Assembly: GCF_963666025.1 (NCBI RefSeq)
Contig: NZ_OY762552.1
Location: 2,444,501-2,508,500 of the forward strand
DNA from: an uncultured Methanobacterium sp.
GTDB taxonomy: Archaea; Methanobacteriota; Methanobacteria; Methanobacteriales; Methanobacteriaceae
Length of the DNA stretch: 64,000 bases
Direction of reading: 5' to 3'
Shown here: piece after piece, positions 26,870 to 35,903 of the stretch
Layout: every line of letters starts with the position of its first letter
Position numbering within the stretch: the first letter of the stretch is position 1
Program-made: the position numbers and the translations under genes
The notes under the pieces: model-generated
Databases searched by the model: none
Told to the model about the DNA's origin: nothing
What the model saw: only the letters and a program-made list of their open reading frames with translations

Positions 26870-28594
26870 ATGGATAATAAAATTTTAGGTGGGTTAATAG
26901 GGGTAGTAGTATTTGTTGCTATTATTGCGGGTGTTTCGATTTTTAATCCTTTAAATCCCAATATATCCCTGGTTAATAATACAATGATTACGGCTAATCA
27001 AACTGGGAACAACATTACTAACAATAGTGATTATATTCCTTCAACTACTTTCTTAACTTTTATTCCATCCTCAATGAGTCATAATGGTCAATCTACACCA
27101 GTTCCCAGTCCAACACCTAAGCCTGGCCCTTCTCCCGGCTCAATGGATCATATTATCAGTCTTTTTGATGCTTATCTTAAATCTAATTATGATCAATCTT
27201 TGATACCAGGTATGGCGGTAGTTATAATCCAAAATGATAAAATAATTTATATGAATACATTAGGAATTAGGGATCTGGCTTCTGGAGAACCAGTTGACGA
27301 GAATACTTTATTTGGGATATGTTCCATATCCAAACAATTTACCTCAACAAACATCGCCCAATTAGTAGATAACGGGTTGATGGGGTGGGAAGACTCAATA
27401 GCTAAGTACTATCAAGTTCCAGATGAATTCCTGTTATACAATGATTCTTATGTCACCAATAATATCACTATCCAAGATGTTTTGATGCATAACAGTGGAT
27501 TGAGTAGGGAATTGGGAAATGAGTATCCTACCTACTTTAATGATTCATTTGATGAGGCTATTTTCAAGCTCCGATATGTAGAGAATGCTACTTCTTTCCG
27601 CAGTACATACGCATATAATAGTTTGGTTTATGCATTGGGAGGTTATTGTGCAGCACAGGCAAATAATACCACCTGGAATGAATTAATCAAGGATAACCTC
27701 CTGGATCCATTGGGGATGGACACTACAACTACCAGCTACTGTGATTTCTTGAGTTCATCAAACCATGCCACACCTTATAAACTTCTTAAAAACGGCACCA
27801 TGGTGCCCTATGATATAATTCCTGATCCTGTTGGACCAGCTGGAAGTATATACAGCTCCATAAATGAGATGGCCAACTGGTTGAAGTTCCAGATAGCCGA
27901 TACAGGGTATTATGATGGTGTGCAAATTGTTTCTAAAAAGGAGTTAGATGAGACACGCACCCCGCATATTAATGTTACTGACCCTCTTGATTTGGCAATG
28001 TATGGTTCAGAATATGGTTTTGGTTGGTTTATCCAGCCTGAAAATAAAGATCTTCCATATTATATAAGCCATCCCGGGGATAGTACCGATTTCCATGCTC
28101 AAATTACAATTTATCCATCACAGAATTTAGGCATAGTAATATTAACCAATGGAGGAGTATATGCCAATAATTTTAGAAGTGTCTTAGATTCTAAATTCAG
28201 GCAGTTGTTAATTGGTAATGAAAATTTTGATCCATGGCCTGCTACAAAAAATGCACTTGACGCTGTATGGAAGCCTGAATCTCCCATACTACCTTTAGTA
28301 AGTCCAACACTGAATTTAACTGGTTATACTGGTGTGTATTCCAACATGATCTATGGAAACATAACCATCACATCATCAAACGACAATTTAATCTGTAATT
28401 ATGGAACCAATGAACAAGCCTTTAATTTAGAACATTTCAATGGTGATGTGTTTAATGAACCTTACAATGATTTCACATTTAACTTCACAGACATTTCCAA
28501 TGATCAAACTAATAAATTAACAGTTTCATTGCCGGACTATACCACTTATCCATCCAACAGTACAACAGCCTTTAACCGTACCAATAGCACCTGA
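26870..28594 (+). CDS. Secreted serine hydrolase (class C beta-lactamase family), 2
   Basis: About 574 residues with the same architecture as the preceding gene: N-terminal anchor, sequon-rich stretch, a Pro-rich linker (TPVPSPTPKPGPSPGS), a catalytic domain with SxxK at SISK near 148-151 and a YxN motif in YAYNS, and a C-terminal beta domain (YTGVYSNMIYGNI). The HPGDS segment matches the KTG/HxG position. It is a tandem duplicate, clearly diverged. ATG with GGTGATT upstream; likely cotranscribed with gene 1 and perhaps with the CPBP gene that follows 63 bases later. Confidence 0.83.
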   Translation: MDNKILGGLIGVVVFVAIIAGVSIFNPLNPNISLVNNTMITANQTGNNITNNSDYIPSTTFLTFIPSSMSHNGQSTPVPSPTPKPGPSPGSMDHIISLFDAYLKSNYDQSLIPGMAVVIIQNDKIIYMNTLGIRDLASGEPVDENTLFGICSISKQFTSTNIAQLVDNGLMGWEDSIAKYYQVPDEFLLYNDSYVTNNITIQDVLMHNSGLSRELGNEYPTYFNDSFDEAIFKLRYVENATSFRSTYAYNSLVYALGGYCAAQANNTTWNELIKDNLLDPLGMDTTTTSYCDFLSSSNHATPYKLLKNGTMVPYDIIPDPVGPAGSIYSSINEMANWLKFQIADTGYYDGVQIVSKKELDETRTPHINVTDPLDLAMYGSEYGFGWFIQPENKDLPYYISHPGDSTDFHAQITIYPSQNLGIVILTNGGVYANNFRSVLDSKFRQLLIGNENFDPWPATKNALDAVWKPESPILPLVSPTLNLTGYTGVYSNMIYGNITITSSNDNLICNYGTNEQAFNLEHFNGDVFNEPYNDFTFNFTDISNDQTNKLTVSLPDYTTYPSNSTTAFNRTNST

Positions 28595-28657
28595 AACTTC
28601 CGACTTTATTGTATACATGTAAGAAATATTATTAACAGAAATTTAATGGGGGATTGA

Positions 28658-29479
28658 ATGGAAACTACAAAAGAAAATATTTCAACAGTTAAAAAATCTA
28701 TTATTTGTTTTGTGCTACTAACTTTTGCCATTAGTGGCGTTATCTGGTTTTTAATGGTTAGTGCCGGAATGACACTTGTATATAACATATTATTAATGTG
28801 GACCCCTGCAATTGCCGCAATAATTACTGCTTTAATATTTTTCAGGAGTATTAAAGGCTTTGGATGGGGACCTGGGAAAATTAAATATTTGGCTCTGGGT
28901 ATTATCTTACCCGTATTGTTGAGCATCTGTACCTATGGATTGTTCTGGCTAATGGGAGGGGGTCTTGGAACCTATACCGGAAAATTTGGAAATTTATTGA
29001 TCTTCAGTATCATAGTAAGTATATTATTGGGATTGGGTGAAGAGATTGGTTGGAGAGGTTTTTTGGTACCTCAACTTGCTAAATTAACCAATTCATTTAC
29101 GGAGATAGGATTTCTCAGCGGTATAATATGGGCGCTGTGGCATTTCCCTGTTATATTAATGGGGGCCTATGTTGCAGAAGTTCCATTATGGTGGTCGTTA
29201 CCCATATTCTTCGTTGGAAACATATTATTTGCCTTTGTATTAGCATGGTTAAGATTGAAATCTGGTAGTATATGGCCGGTGGTGTTATGGCATGGACTCG
29301 ATAATAATCTGCTCAAGGTATTTGCTCCATTATTTGCTGGGGGCGCATCAGCATATTATGTGGGAGAATCTGGAATTATCACCATAATACCCATGCTCAT
29401 ACTGGTAATTGTATTATGGTACTACAGGGATAGATTACCTGATCTAAGAATTAAAAAGGATGAGAAGGTGAATTCTTGA
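28658..29479 (+). CDS. CPBP family intramembrane metalloprotease, paralogue B
   Basis: A 273-residue integral membrane protease closely similar to the gene at 23442. Motifs are GLGEEIGWRGFLVPQL, ALWHFPVI and WHGLDNN. GGGGGATTGA precedes the ATG. It forms the right end of a block of two CPBP genes flanking two serine hydrolases, which suggests duplication of a CPBP-hydrolase unit. The function is probably membrane protein or peptide processing; specificity cannot be inferred. Confidence 0.87.
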   Translation: METTKENISTVKKSIICFVLLTFAISGVIWFLMVSAGMTLVYNILLMWTPAIAAIITALIFFRSIKGFGWGPGKIKYLALGIILPVLLSICTYGLFWLMGGGLGTYTGKFGNLLIFSIIVSILLGLGEEIGWRGFLVPQLAKLTNSFTEIGFLSGIIWALWHFPVILMGAYVAEVPLWWSLPIFFVGNILFAFVLAWLRLKSGSIWPVVLWHGLDNNLLKVFAPLFAGGASAYYVGESGIITIIPMLILVIVLWYYRDRLPDLRIKKDEKVNS

Positions 29480-29526
29480 ATTAAATTTTTTTCCCAATCT
29501 ACTAAAAAAGGAAATGAGACCAAAGA

Positions 29527-29604
29527 GGAGGGTAAATACTCTAAAAATTGTAAAATAATAACTTCCAGAACTTCTCCCAGGGAAGTTAAATTATTCTACC
29601 CTCC
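29527..29604. terminator. Nested bidirectional hairpin between convergent genes
   Basis: Outer arms GGAGGGTA (29527-29534) and TACCCTCC (29597-29604) are perfectly complementary, as are inner arms TAACTTCC (29559-29566) and GGAAGTTA (29581-29588). It lies between the ends of the CPBP gene and the DUF362 gene and would form the same structure on either strand. Confidence 0.5.
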
Positions 29605-29708
29605 AAATAAGGATGTTATGTGCCATTCATTTCTCTTATGGTTTTTAATAGATAATATGGGGGGGCATACAAAACCCATTTATCCATAAACCCCATCATA
29701 TCCATCAT

Positions 29709-32090
29709 TTACCAGATTTCCTGTCCATGGTTAAAATGAACAGTCAATATCTTACTTGGGTCACTGGTCTCTTCCATGTTAGGTATCTTTACTTCAGCGA
29801 GACTTCCAAAGCCAGCAGGCACATAAAAGGTAAAGTCCAGAAGATCTGCACCTTCAGAAATTGCATCTAAATATTTCTTAATTGCAGCGGGATCTGAAAC
29901 AGTCTGTTTAACACTTCCGGTATATTTACCTCCATTTAAAGTTTTATCTGCGTAACTGAACACTGTCCCATAAAAAGAATTAATGCTAAGTTGATCCGGT
30001 GATAATCCACCATACAACATTTCTGAGTAAAGGGTCCATTCTGCAAGTTGCCAGCTAGGCCACATACCTTTTCCCCAATTCATCCCAGGGACAAATGGAT
30101 CTGGAGTTATGGTTTCATTTTTGGACATCTCATATGCGTGGGTGGCTATAAGCATTAATGAAAATGCCTTTGCGTAATCACAGCCTTCCTGATTCCAGTT
30201 TTTATTACTATTTTTAACAATATCCTTCATATTATAAAAACTGCCCTTAAGAGGGCCTTCAGTTAATTGGATATCCATTGCACGTGCTAACATTATGAAA
30301 AGGTGAGTATCAAATGCTTTTTTACCCCGTTCATCGTAATAAATGATACCATTCCCGGTTTCATCATACCCATCCATGAATTCTTTAACTATTGATGAAC
30401 CATTTAAGCTATCATGTGATTCTGCATAACTGAGCAGGGTTTTCTGCATATCCCATATCATACAGCTGGGGTTGTAATACATGGTATCAGTCATGAGTTC
30501 TGTGAACTTTGCGTTTTCAATCCTACCCAGGTGACCAGCCAGAGAAGCCAGGGGAGTGTTAGTTACGCTATCCCAACCGGTGATATAATACTGTTGTTGA
30601 CCTATACCTCTTTTTTCAGCATATTGATACAGATTATACCTGAAAAGAGGTGAATCCAGTCCTTCAAAAGTAACAATATTTTTCCCATCAACCTTGGCCA
30701 CAGGTACCTGATGAACGAACTCTGTGTTCCAGTTATTCTCCTCTTTAAGTTTTATTCCAATGGACATGGGAATGGTCTTAAAACAGTATCGTGCACATAC
30801 AAAGTCCAGTGCAACACAGTCTAATGATGACCAGATATATCCTTCAGGAATTCTAACTGCGATACCTTCTGGATTATGGTTAAGGTTGATCATGTCAATT
30901 GAATCAGAGATGTGCACCATGAAAACTCCCTGTTCCTGTGTAGCTCGGATTACATCTGCCTGAGTACCTGCCATCCCTGCGGTTTTTTTAAGAACATAAT
31001 CTCCATGTTCATCTTTTCGAGGTAAGTCGGTTTCTTCATCTATTTCCACTACCCATGGCATGTGGGGTAGTTTCCCTTTGTAACTAGGAGTTGCCGATGA
31101 GGGCATAGCATATTTATAGGTTTTACCATTTTTGGTAGGGCATTGGGTCGGATAGAGGCCTATACCCAGATTTTTAATGGCATTGGTAAGGAGGTCCTGA
31201 GCATGTATCTTCATTTTAGGAACGTTAACCAAAACGCAGCCCGGATAATCATTGATATCATCTTTATCTTGTGGATTACCGCCTATAATTACTTTGTGAA
31301 GGGTAATCTCCGGGAAATTTGCTCCCCCTGGAACCGGCACAGTCCGTCCTCGGGACTCATCTTCAAGCTTGTTTAGATCATAAATCATCAACCTGTTTCC
31401 GGCCTTACCTGGTGTATAATATTTTCCAGATACACTATCATCATAACCATTCATGGGGTCATCTGTATGGGATGAGGGGTGATGTTCTTTAAGGTACTGA
31501 CGGACGAAGTAAAATCCCCAGCCCATATAAAAATCTCCAGATCGTCCTTCAAAGATCGCTTCTGAGGTGATGGTTTTTCCTGATATTTCGCTAGCTAAAA
31601 GGGCCATAAAAATGGAAGAGGTAGAAGCTTCACCTAATGCCATCTGGTGATAATCAATATCCAGGTTATCGTGGAACCACCGCATTAAGGCAGCTATAAC
31701 TGTCCAATCAGTACAGATCGGTGCGCCCAGATCTTCACCATGAGTAATATGGTCAATTACTTGAGGTCCTACTAAATTGGGTTTGAAAAGTATTTTTTTT
31801 CCATTTTCTATCTCTGACTGCACCGTACTGATAAAACCTGTTTCATTGTCAAGGGAATCTAGGGAGTAATCAAGATTATCATAGATATAATCAATTTTGT
31901 TTACAATTGCTGTCCATGCTGCGCTATCTGCATCGTCAATCACCTTCTGAAGTAATTTAGGTACTTCATCATAAGCACGCGAAGTATCCATTCTTACCCC
32001 ACAGACCGGTGATCCTTGCAAGTCAGTCTCTTTCTTTCCAATCTCCGAATCCACCAGATTCCCTTTCACATAATTCCCAGTTACATCCAT
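29709..32090 (-). CDS. Large DUF362 domain protein
   Basis: A 793-residue protein. The N-terminal two thirds carries DUF362 features: ILFKPNLVGP near residue 100, and CVLVNVPKMKIHAQDLLTNAIKNLGIG near 285-312 (the region holding the Lys and His typical of the family). Ordinary DUF362 proteins are about 300 residues and often carry ferredoxin domains; no CxxC cluster is present here, and the C-terminal third (about 500-793) is not recognised. There is no signal peptide. GAGGTGATT precedes the ATG. The SDR gene lies 20 bases upstream, so they form an operon. A redox role is possible but unproven. Confidence 0.7.
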   Translation of the reverse strand: MDVTGNYVKGNLVDSEIGKKETDLQGSPVCGVRMDTSRAYDEVPKLLQKVIDDADSAAWTAIVNKIDYIYDNLDYSLDSLDNETGFISTVQSEIENGKKILFKPNLVGPQVIDHITHGEDLGAPICTDWTVIAALMRWFHDNLDIDYHQMALGEASTSSIFMALLASEISGKTITSEAIFEGRSGDFYMGWGFYFVRQYLKEHHPSSHTDDPMNGYDDSVSGKYYTPGKAGNRLMIYDLNKLEDESRGRTVPVPGGANFPEITLHKVIIGGNPQDKDDINDYPGCVLVNVPKMKIHAQDLLTNAIKNLGIGLYPTQCPTKNGKTYKYAMPSSATPSYKGKLPHMPWVVEIDEETDLPRKDEHGDYVLKKTAGMAGTQADVIRATQEQGVFMVHISDSIDMINLNHNPEGIAVRIPEGYIWSSLDCVALDFVCARYCFKTIPMSIGIKLKEENNWNTEFVHQVPVAKVDGKNIVTFEGLDSPLFRYNLYQYAEKRGIGQQQYYITGWDSVTNTPLASLAGHLGRIENAKFTELMTDTMYYNPSCMIWDMQKTLLSYAESHDSLNGSSIVKEFMDGYDETGNGIIYYDERGKKAFDTHLFIMLARAMDIQLTEGPLKGSFYNMKDIVKNSNKNWNQEGCDYAKAFSLMLIATHAYEMSKNETITPDPFVPGMNWGKGMWPSWQLAEWTLYSEMLYGGLSPDQLSINSFYGTVFSYADKTLNGGKYTGSVKQTVSDPAAIKKYLDAISEGADLLDFTFYVPAGFGSLAEVKIPNMEETSDPSKILTVHFNHGQEIW

Positions 32091-32109
32091 ATTTAATCAC
32101 CTCGAAATA

Positions 32110-32946
32110 TCAGTAGTAATTTCCACCTTTTTCATACGCTGCCCTGCGGTTGTTTGCCATTTGTAACAGGATTTTATCTGCTTCCGGGTCTTCCAGGGCA
32201 TATTTTTTCCATAAATCGATCAGTTGGTCTTCAGGTACAACAATAATTCCCTTATGCTCTGCAACCCGGTCCAGAATGAGATTTGCTGCTTTATCAACTG
32301 GATAAGCATCTTCAGGAATCTTTATTTCATCATGAGTCTTACCATCAATTGATTTTTTAAAGATAGGTGTTGCAATGTTGGATGGGCAGATAGTTGAAAA
32401 ATGAAGGCCTTTTTCTGCATACTCATATCTTAAAGATTCAGTGAGGCCTGTGACACCAAATTTTGTAAGTGAATAAAGTGCTTGAAATGGGAATGGAATG
32501 ATTCCTGCAATAGAGCTGGTGTTGATGATATGTCCATATCCCTGTTTTAGCATTATGGGCACAGCAGTATCAACCCCGTAAATAACACTCCAAAGATTGG
32601 TGTCAATGATAGTTTTCCAGTCTTCAAGTGTAGCAGTTTCAAACTGTAATGTACCACCTATTCCTGCATTATTAAATAAAAAGTCTAAGCTACCTGTTTC
32701 CGTTGCAGTATCTTGAATTGCATTCTGCACTTGTTTCTGATTGGTCACGTCCACAGTGAGTGTATTAATCCGATCCCCATATGTTGAAAGTTGTTCCGCG
32801 GCAGCTGCAACCTTTTTGGGGTTACGTCCTGCCATGTACACAATTCCTCCTCTTTTTAAAAGCTCTTCACTTAACGCATACCCAATGCCCGAGTTTGCAC
32901 CGGTTACAATACAAATCTTATTTTTATAGTACTCTAAATTGTTCAT
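32110..32946 (-). CDS. Short-chain dehydrogenase/reductase
   Basis: About 278 residues of the classical SDR family. The cofactor motif is TGANSGIG near residue 16, NNAGIGG is central, the catalytic Ser is in INTSSIAGI, and YxxxK is in YSLTKFG. It uses NAD(P)H to reduce or oxidise a carbonyl or alcohol substrate; the identity is unknown. An in-frame TTG lies at 32952, but GGAG is correctly spaced for the ATG at 32946. First gene of a two-gene operon with the DUF362 protein; a truncated acetoacetate-decarboxylase-like gene lies just upstream on the same strand. Confidence 0.87.
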   Translation of the reverse strand: MNNLEYYKNKICIVTGANSGIGYALSEELLKRGGIVYMAGRNPKKVAAAAEQLSTYGDRINTLTVDVTNQKQVQNAIQDTATETGSLDFLFNNAGIGGTLQFETATLEDWKTIIDTNLWSVIYGVDTAVPIMLKQGYGHIINTSSIAGIIPFPFQALYSLTKFGVTGLTESLRYEYAEKGLHFSTICPSNIATPIFKKSIDGKTHDEIKIPEDAYPVDKAANLILDRVAEHKGIIVVPEDQLIDLWKKYALEDPEADKILLQMANNRRAAYEKGGNYY

Positions 32947-33043
32947 AGACAATCAGCTCCTTACCTGCTTTTTTATACAGTTGTTACTCCTTATTCTATG
33001 GCTCTGGCACTTATTGTATGAGAAATGCCTTTATTTCCATTAA

Positions 33044-33208
33044 TTATACTTCGAGTAATCCAAAACCTCCGAAAACGTAATTTTCAAGAAATTTTGTATC
33101 GGTTTGATAAGTAATGACTAAAGCGGTTGATTTTGGCCTGGGATTGAACCTTTCCTCTCCAAAATGCATTGTCATTTGATAAGTGAAATGTTTTCTTGGT
33201 TTAAACAT
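33044..33208 (-). pseudogene. Truncated acetoacetate decarboxylase-like gene (54 codons)
   Basis: An ATG-to-TAA frame encodes a coherent N-terminal fragment: MFKPRKHFTYQMTMHFGEER, then PKSTALVITYQTDTKFLENY and FGGFGLLEV. This resembles the start of acetoacetate decarboxylase family proteins, which are about 250 residues. The rest of the gene is missing; the SDR gene follows within 100 bases, so a deletion probably removed it. Naming rests on memory of family N-termini, so the family call is tentative; truncation is likely either way. Confidence 0.4.
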
Positions 33209-33959
33209 AATATGTTCCTATTTATTGTTATTCTGATGCTACATACTAACATATTAAACTTTCGTATCTATAATTGGTCAAATTGCTCTTAAATGAGAAT
33301 ATTGTCGTTTTATTACATAAAAAAGCGAAAAATGGTTGTTGTTGAGGTGAGGGATCTGTAACGGCTATAATGCACTGAACTTGTATTTTTAGATAATGTG
33401 TTTCCACACTCTTTGAATAAACTCAGGCATTGCGGACATGGTATGTAACTTTAAGAAAATTGTTTCAACTTTCAGAAAATTGTTTTTGTAGAATTAGCTT
33501 CAGGATAAAAAAAACCATTGTTGTTGGAAAGATGGTTTCAGATTCATGGTTTCAGATTCATGGTTTCAGATTCATGGTTTCAGATTCATGGTTTCAGATT
33601 CATGGTTGAGCAAATGGTTGAAAAGGTGTTAAATATGTTTTTGGGTATCCTGGAACATCTTCTTTGGGTTTGATTGAGGATATTAAAAAGAATAAAAAAA
33701 TTAAATACATACAGGTAAAACAAGAACAAACTGCAGATTTATGGTTTCTGCTAATTGAAAATTGACTGGAAAAGTGGTTGAAAATGTGTTAATGTAATAA
33801 ATATCCCTTATGAAAGATTATGATTTACAAGATTATGATTTAACCTATGGTGAATTATTGGGCTACTTTTGCAAAGATGAAGAATCAAGATAAAATCATT
33901 ATTCCTTTCTTACCCTCTTCTAATTCATTTAATTGCATAAATAATCATTAATTCAGGGG
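33209..33959. other. Decayed intergenic region
   Basis: No full gene. It holds the 14-bp tandem repeat (33532-33601), related degenerate words (GGTTGAAAAGGTGTTAA near 33614, GGTTGAAAATGTGTTAA near 33776) and a 27-codon frame at 33810-33893 (MKDYDLQDYDLTYGELLGYF...) that may be a gene fragment. The pattern suggests old gene loss. Confidence 0.4.
33532..33601. repeat. 14-bp tandem repeat, five copies
   Basis: Five exact tandem copies of ATGGTTTCAGATTC run from 33532 to 33601, with a sixth partial copy (ATGGTT) after. They are noncoding. Exact identity implies recent expansion by slippage, so the copy number could vary among strains. Confidence 0.9.
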
Positions 33960-34490
33960 TTAGATTTTTTCCATGAATTCTTCTATCCACCTTTTTTCGG
34001 CCTTCAAGTTACAAACAGATCTGGTGTAAATAGCTATAAAATTGCCAGGTATCCTATTTTTTTCCTGCGATTGTATGGAGCATTCTAATAATTGAATACG
34101 TTCTTCAATTGATTTTAAATAAAGTTCAAGACTTCCCATTATTTCTTCAGAGCTTAAAACATGTATGTTTGCAAGTCCCAGATCAAATGGATGAATTATA
34201 TTACTTTCGCCTGATAAAAACGACTTTATTTTCCTTTTAAGGATAATTATGCCTTTATCAGTTATGTAATAGATTTTTTTAGGGGGTTCTTCTTCTGAAT
34301 CTGAGGTCCTACTTTGCACCAGTTTTTTTTCTTCCAGTTCTTTTAAAATACGGGGTATGGATGAAAATTTTATATCTGCCCATCTATTCATTCCTCTTTT
34401 GGCCATGATCTCTGGTATTCGATGGGCGTAATGATGGTGTTCGTAGAGCACTCCCAGTACAGCAGCTTCAGGGTTGGAGATTTCGTTCAT
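33960..34490 (-). CDS. PadR-like transcriptional regulator
   Basis: A 176-residue winged-helix protein: AAVLGVLYEHHHYAHRIPEIMAKRG (recognition region), then SSIPRILKELEEKKLVQ, then YYITDKGIIILKRKIKSFL, followed by a helical C-terminal region as in PadR subfamily s2. It lies alone, between the decayed region and MTH865. The ATG at 34490 has no clear Shine-Dalgarno, so a leaderless mRNA is possible. Targets unknown; the SDR/DUF362 operon is the nearest candidate on the same strand but is 1 kb away. Confidence 0.75.
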   Translation of the reverse strand: MNEISNPEAAVLGVLYEHHHYAHRIPEIMAKRGMNRWADIKFSSIPRILKELEEKKLVQSRTSDSEEEPPKKIYYITDKGIIILKRKIKSFLSGESNIIHPFDLGLANIHVLSSEEIMGSLELYLKSIEERIQLLECSIQSQEKNRIPGNFIAIYTRSVCNLKAEKRWIEEFMEKI

Positions 34491-34662
34491 GTGTTTAATA
34501 GATATTTGTTCTTAATAAAATTGCAGATATTACAGATACTGGAAAACCTGTTTATTTGTGTTTTAAGTGAGTTATTTTGGGGCCCAAATTCACTAAATTG
34601 TGGTTATTAACCCGACAATTATCAATCTGGGTTATTTTTATTTAAAAAAAATACAGGGTTAT

Positions 34663-34902
34663 TTATAACCCTGCTCTTTCAACAATCACATCTGCAACAT
34701 TTTCAGCTGATTTGAAGGGGAAATCCTCTGCAGTTAGCACCTGCCCGGCATCACCTGCTTTCAGCTCAACATCCCCTGATTTACAAGTGGTTTCTGCCCC
34801 ATCTGGAAATGAGGATAACAGTGCTTCTGGTGTTGTTATGGGGAAATCGGCTTCTGCCAGTGCTCCCACAATCTGTGTATGTATTTCTTCTTTAACTCCC
34901 AT
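34663..34902 (-). CDS. MTH865 family protein
   Basis: A 79-residue protein of the MTH865 family, named after a structurally solved Methanothermobacter protein with an EF-hand-like helical fold. The conserved text TTCKSGDVELKAGDAGQVL and DFPFKSAENVAD is present. Biochemical function is unknown. An ATG at 34917 is in frame, but GGAGATGAT lies at good distance before the ATG at 34902, which gives the family start MGVKE. A palindrome and TATA-like element lie upstream. Confidence 0.88.
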   Translation of the reverse strand: MGVKEEIHTQIVGALAEADFPITTPEALLSSFPDGAETTCKSGDVELKAGDAGQVLTAEDFPFKSAENVADVIVERAGL

Positions 34903-34937
34903 TTTTATCATCTCCATGTTTTAACTAATCCTAACTA

Positions 34938-34971
34938 TAACTATAGTTAATTAGAGATATATACTAAACCG
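34938..34971 (-). promoter_or_regulatory. Promoter of the MTH865 gene with palindrome
   Basis: On the minus strand a TATA-like AGTATATATC (34955-34964) is followed by the perfect palindrome TAACTATAGTTA (34938-34949), flanked by CTAA/TTAG, placed near the expected transcription start. It may be a repressor site. Confidence 0.4.
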
Positions 34972-35066
34972 TCATTAAAATATACTAAGTGCACTTTTAT
35001 ACACAAATATAACCTTAAGGGTTATAAAGAAACCTTTATTATCTGCTTATTATCTATATAAAATAC

Positions 35067-35819
35067 ATGGAAAATGTGGATAAGGTGAGTAATTCTGGAA
35101 TTTACAATACTCCTACTAAATTGGAGGCAATACACCAAGATATTAAACGGTTAATGGAACGATCCAACCAGGAATATCTAAATTTAATGATGGCAAATTT
35201 AAGGAAGGATTTTTTAGATTCATTAACTGCTTACATTGATGGTGATATTGAAAATGGTCTGGAAAAGGGGATGGTTGATCCATGCCCCATGAGAGACACC
35301 TGCAAATCAATATTCACTGATTTTTTAGAGGATAATTCAAAAAACATACGGCAGGGAAATATTTCCAATGAGGTTATCACTGGAAAAAGGGATGAATTGG
35401 GGAAAATACGAAAAAAGGCATCTTCTGATGATTGTGATATCTGTTTTAATGAAGTTAACTCTCTTTTTGAAAAACAGCTAAATCTAATAGGTTCTTTACA
35501 GATATACAATTCTAATGATGGAATAAAAACAGAAATATCGGTTATTAATGAGGAAGTAATTGTTAAAAGTGTACTCGAGCCTTTATCCAATAAAATGAGA
35601 CTGCAGATACTTAAATCAATGGCCTCCAAGACCTATAGCTTTTCAGCACTTTCTGAATTAACCGGACTTCGCGGTGGTAACTTACTGTTCCACATCCAGA
35701 AACTCCTGGAAAGCGATCTCATCATTCAGCGACATGAAAGAGGGGACTACATGATCACCAAAAAGGGATTCAATGTAATGTCAATGCTCGCTGATTTTCA
35801 AAAATGTCTGGAAGATTGA
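35067..35819 (+). CDS. Winged-helix (ArsR-like) regulator with cysteine-bearing N-terminal domain
   Basis: A 250-residue protein. The C-terminal 80 residues form an ArsR-like winged helix (LEPLSNKMRLQILKSMASK, SALSELTGLRGGNLLFHIQ, ITKKGFNVM). The N-terminal part is helical and has Cys pairs CPMRDTC (near 72-78) and DDCDIC (near 118), which could bind a metal or sense redox state. Similar regulators recur in Methanobacterium genomes; ligand unknown. A TATA-like TATATAAAA lies only 10-15 bases before the ATG, so the true start may be slightly downstream or the mRNA may start elsewhere. Confidence 0.72.
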   Translation: MENVDKVSNSGIYNTPTKLEAIHQDIKRLMERSNQEYLNLMMANLRKDFLDSLTAYIDGDIENGLEKGMVDPCPMRDTCKSIFTDFLEDNSKNIRQGNISNEVITGKRDELGKIRKKASSDDCDICFNEVNSLFEKQLNLIGSLQIYNSNDGIKTEISVINEEVIVKSVLEPLSNKMRLQILKSMASKTYSFSALSELTGLRGGNLLFHIQKLLESDLIIQRHERGDYMITKKGFNVMSMLADFQKCLED

Positions 35820-35903
35820 TAATAACTGGATGGTTAATCAACGCTTTGTTTTTTGATAAAAAGAGCACAGGGCAATAAATAACTGATTATTTATTAAAGA
35901 TGA

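Noticed and set aside
33421..33450. Possible eighth island repeat (GCATTGCGGACATGG)
   Set aside because: Only the short GCGGACA word matches; the core, the GHE-stop end and the hairpin are missing.
33532..33601. CRISPR array
   Set aside because: The 14-bp units are directly adjacent without spacers and no cas genes are present.
33810..33893. 27-codon frame MKDYDLQDYDLTYGELLGYF...
   Set aside because: Protein-like text but no ribosome site, in a decayed region; may be a fragment but cannot be supported as a gene.
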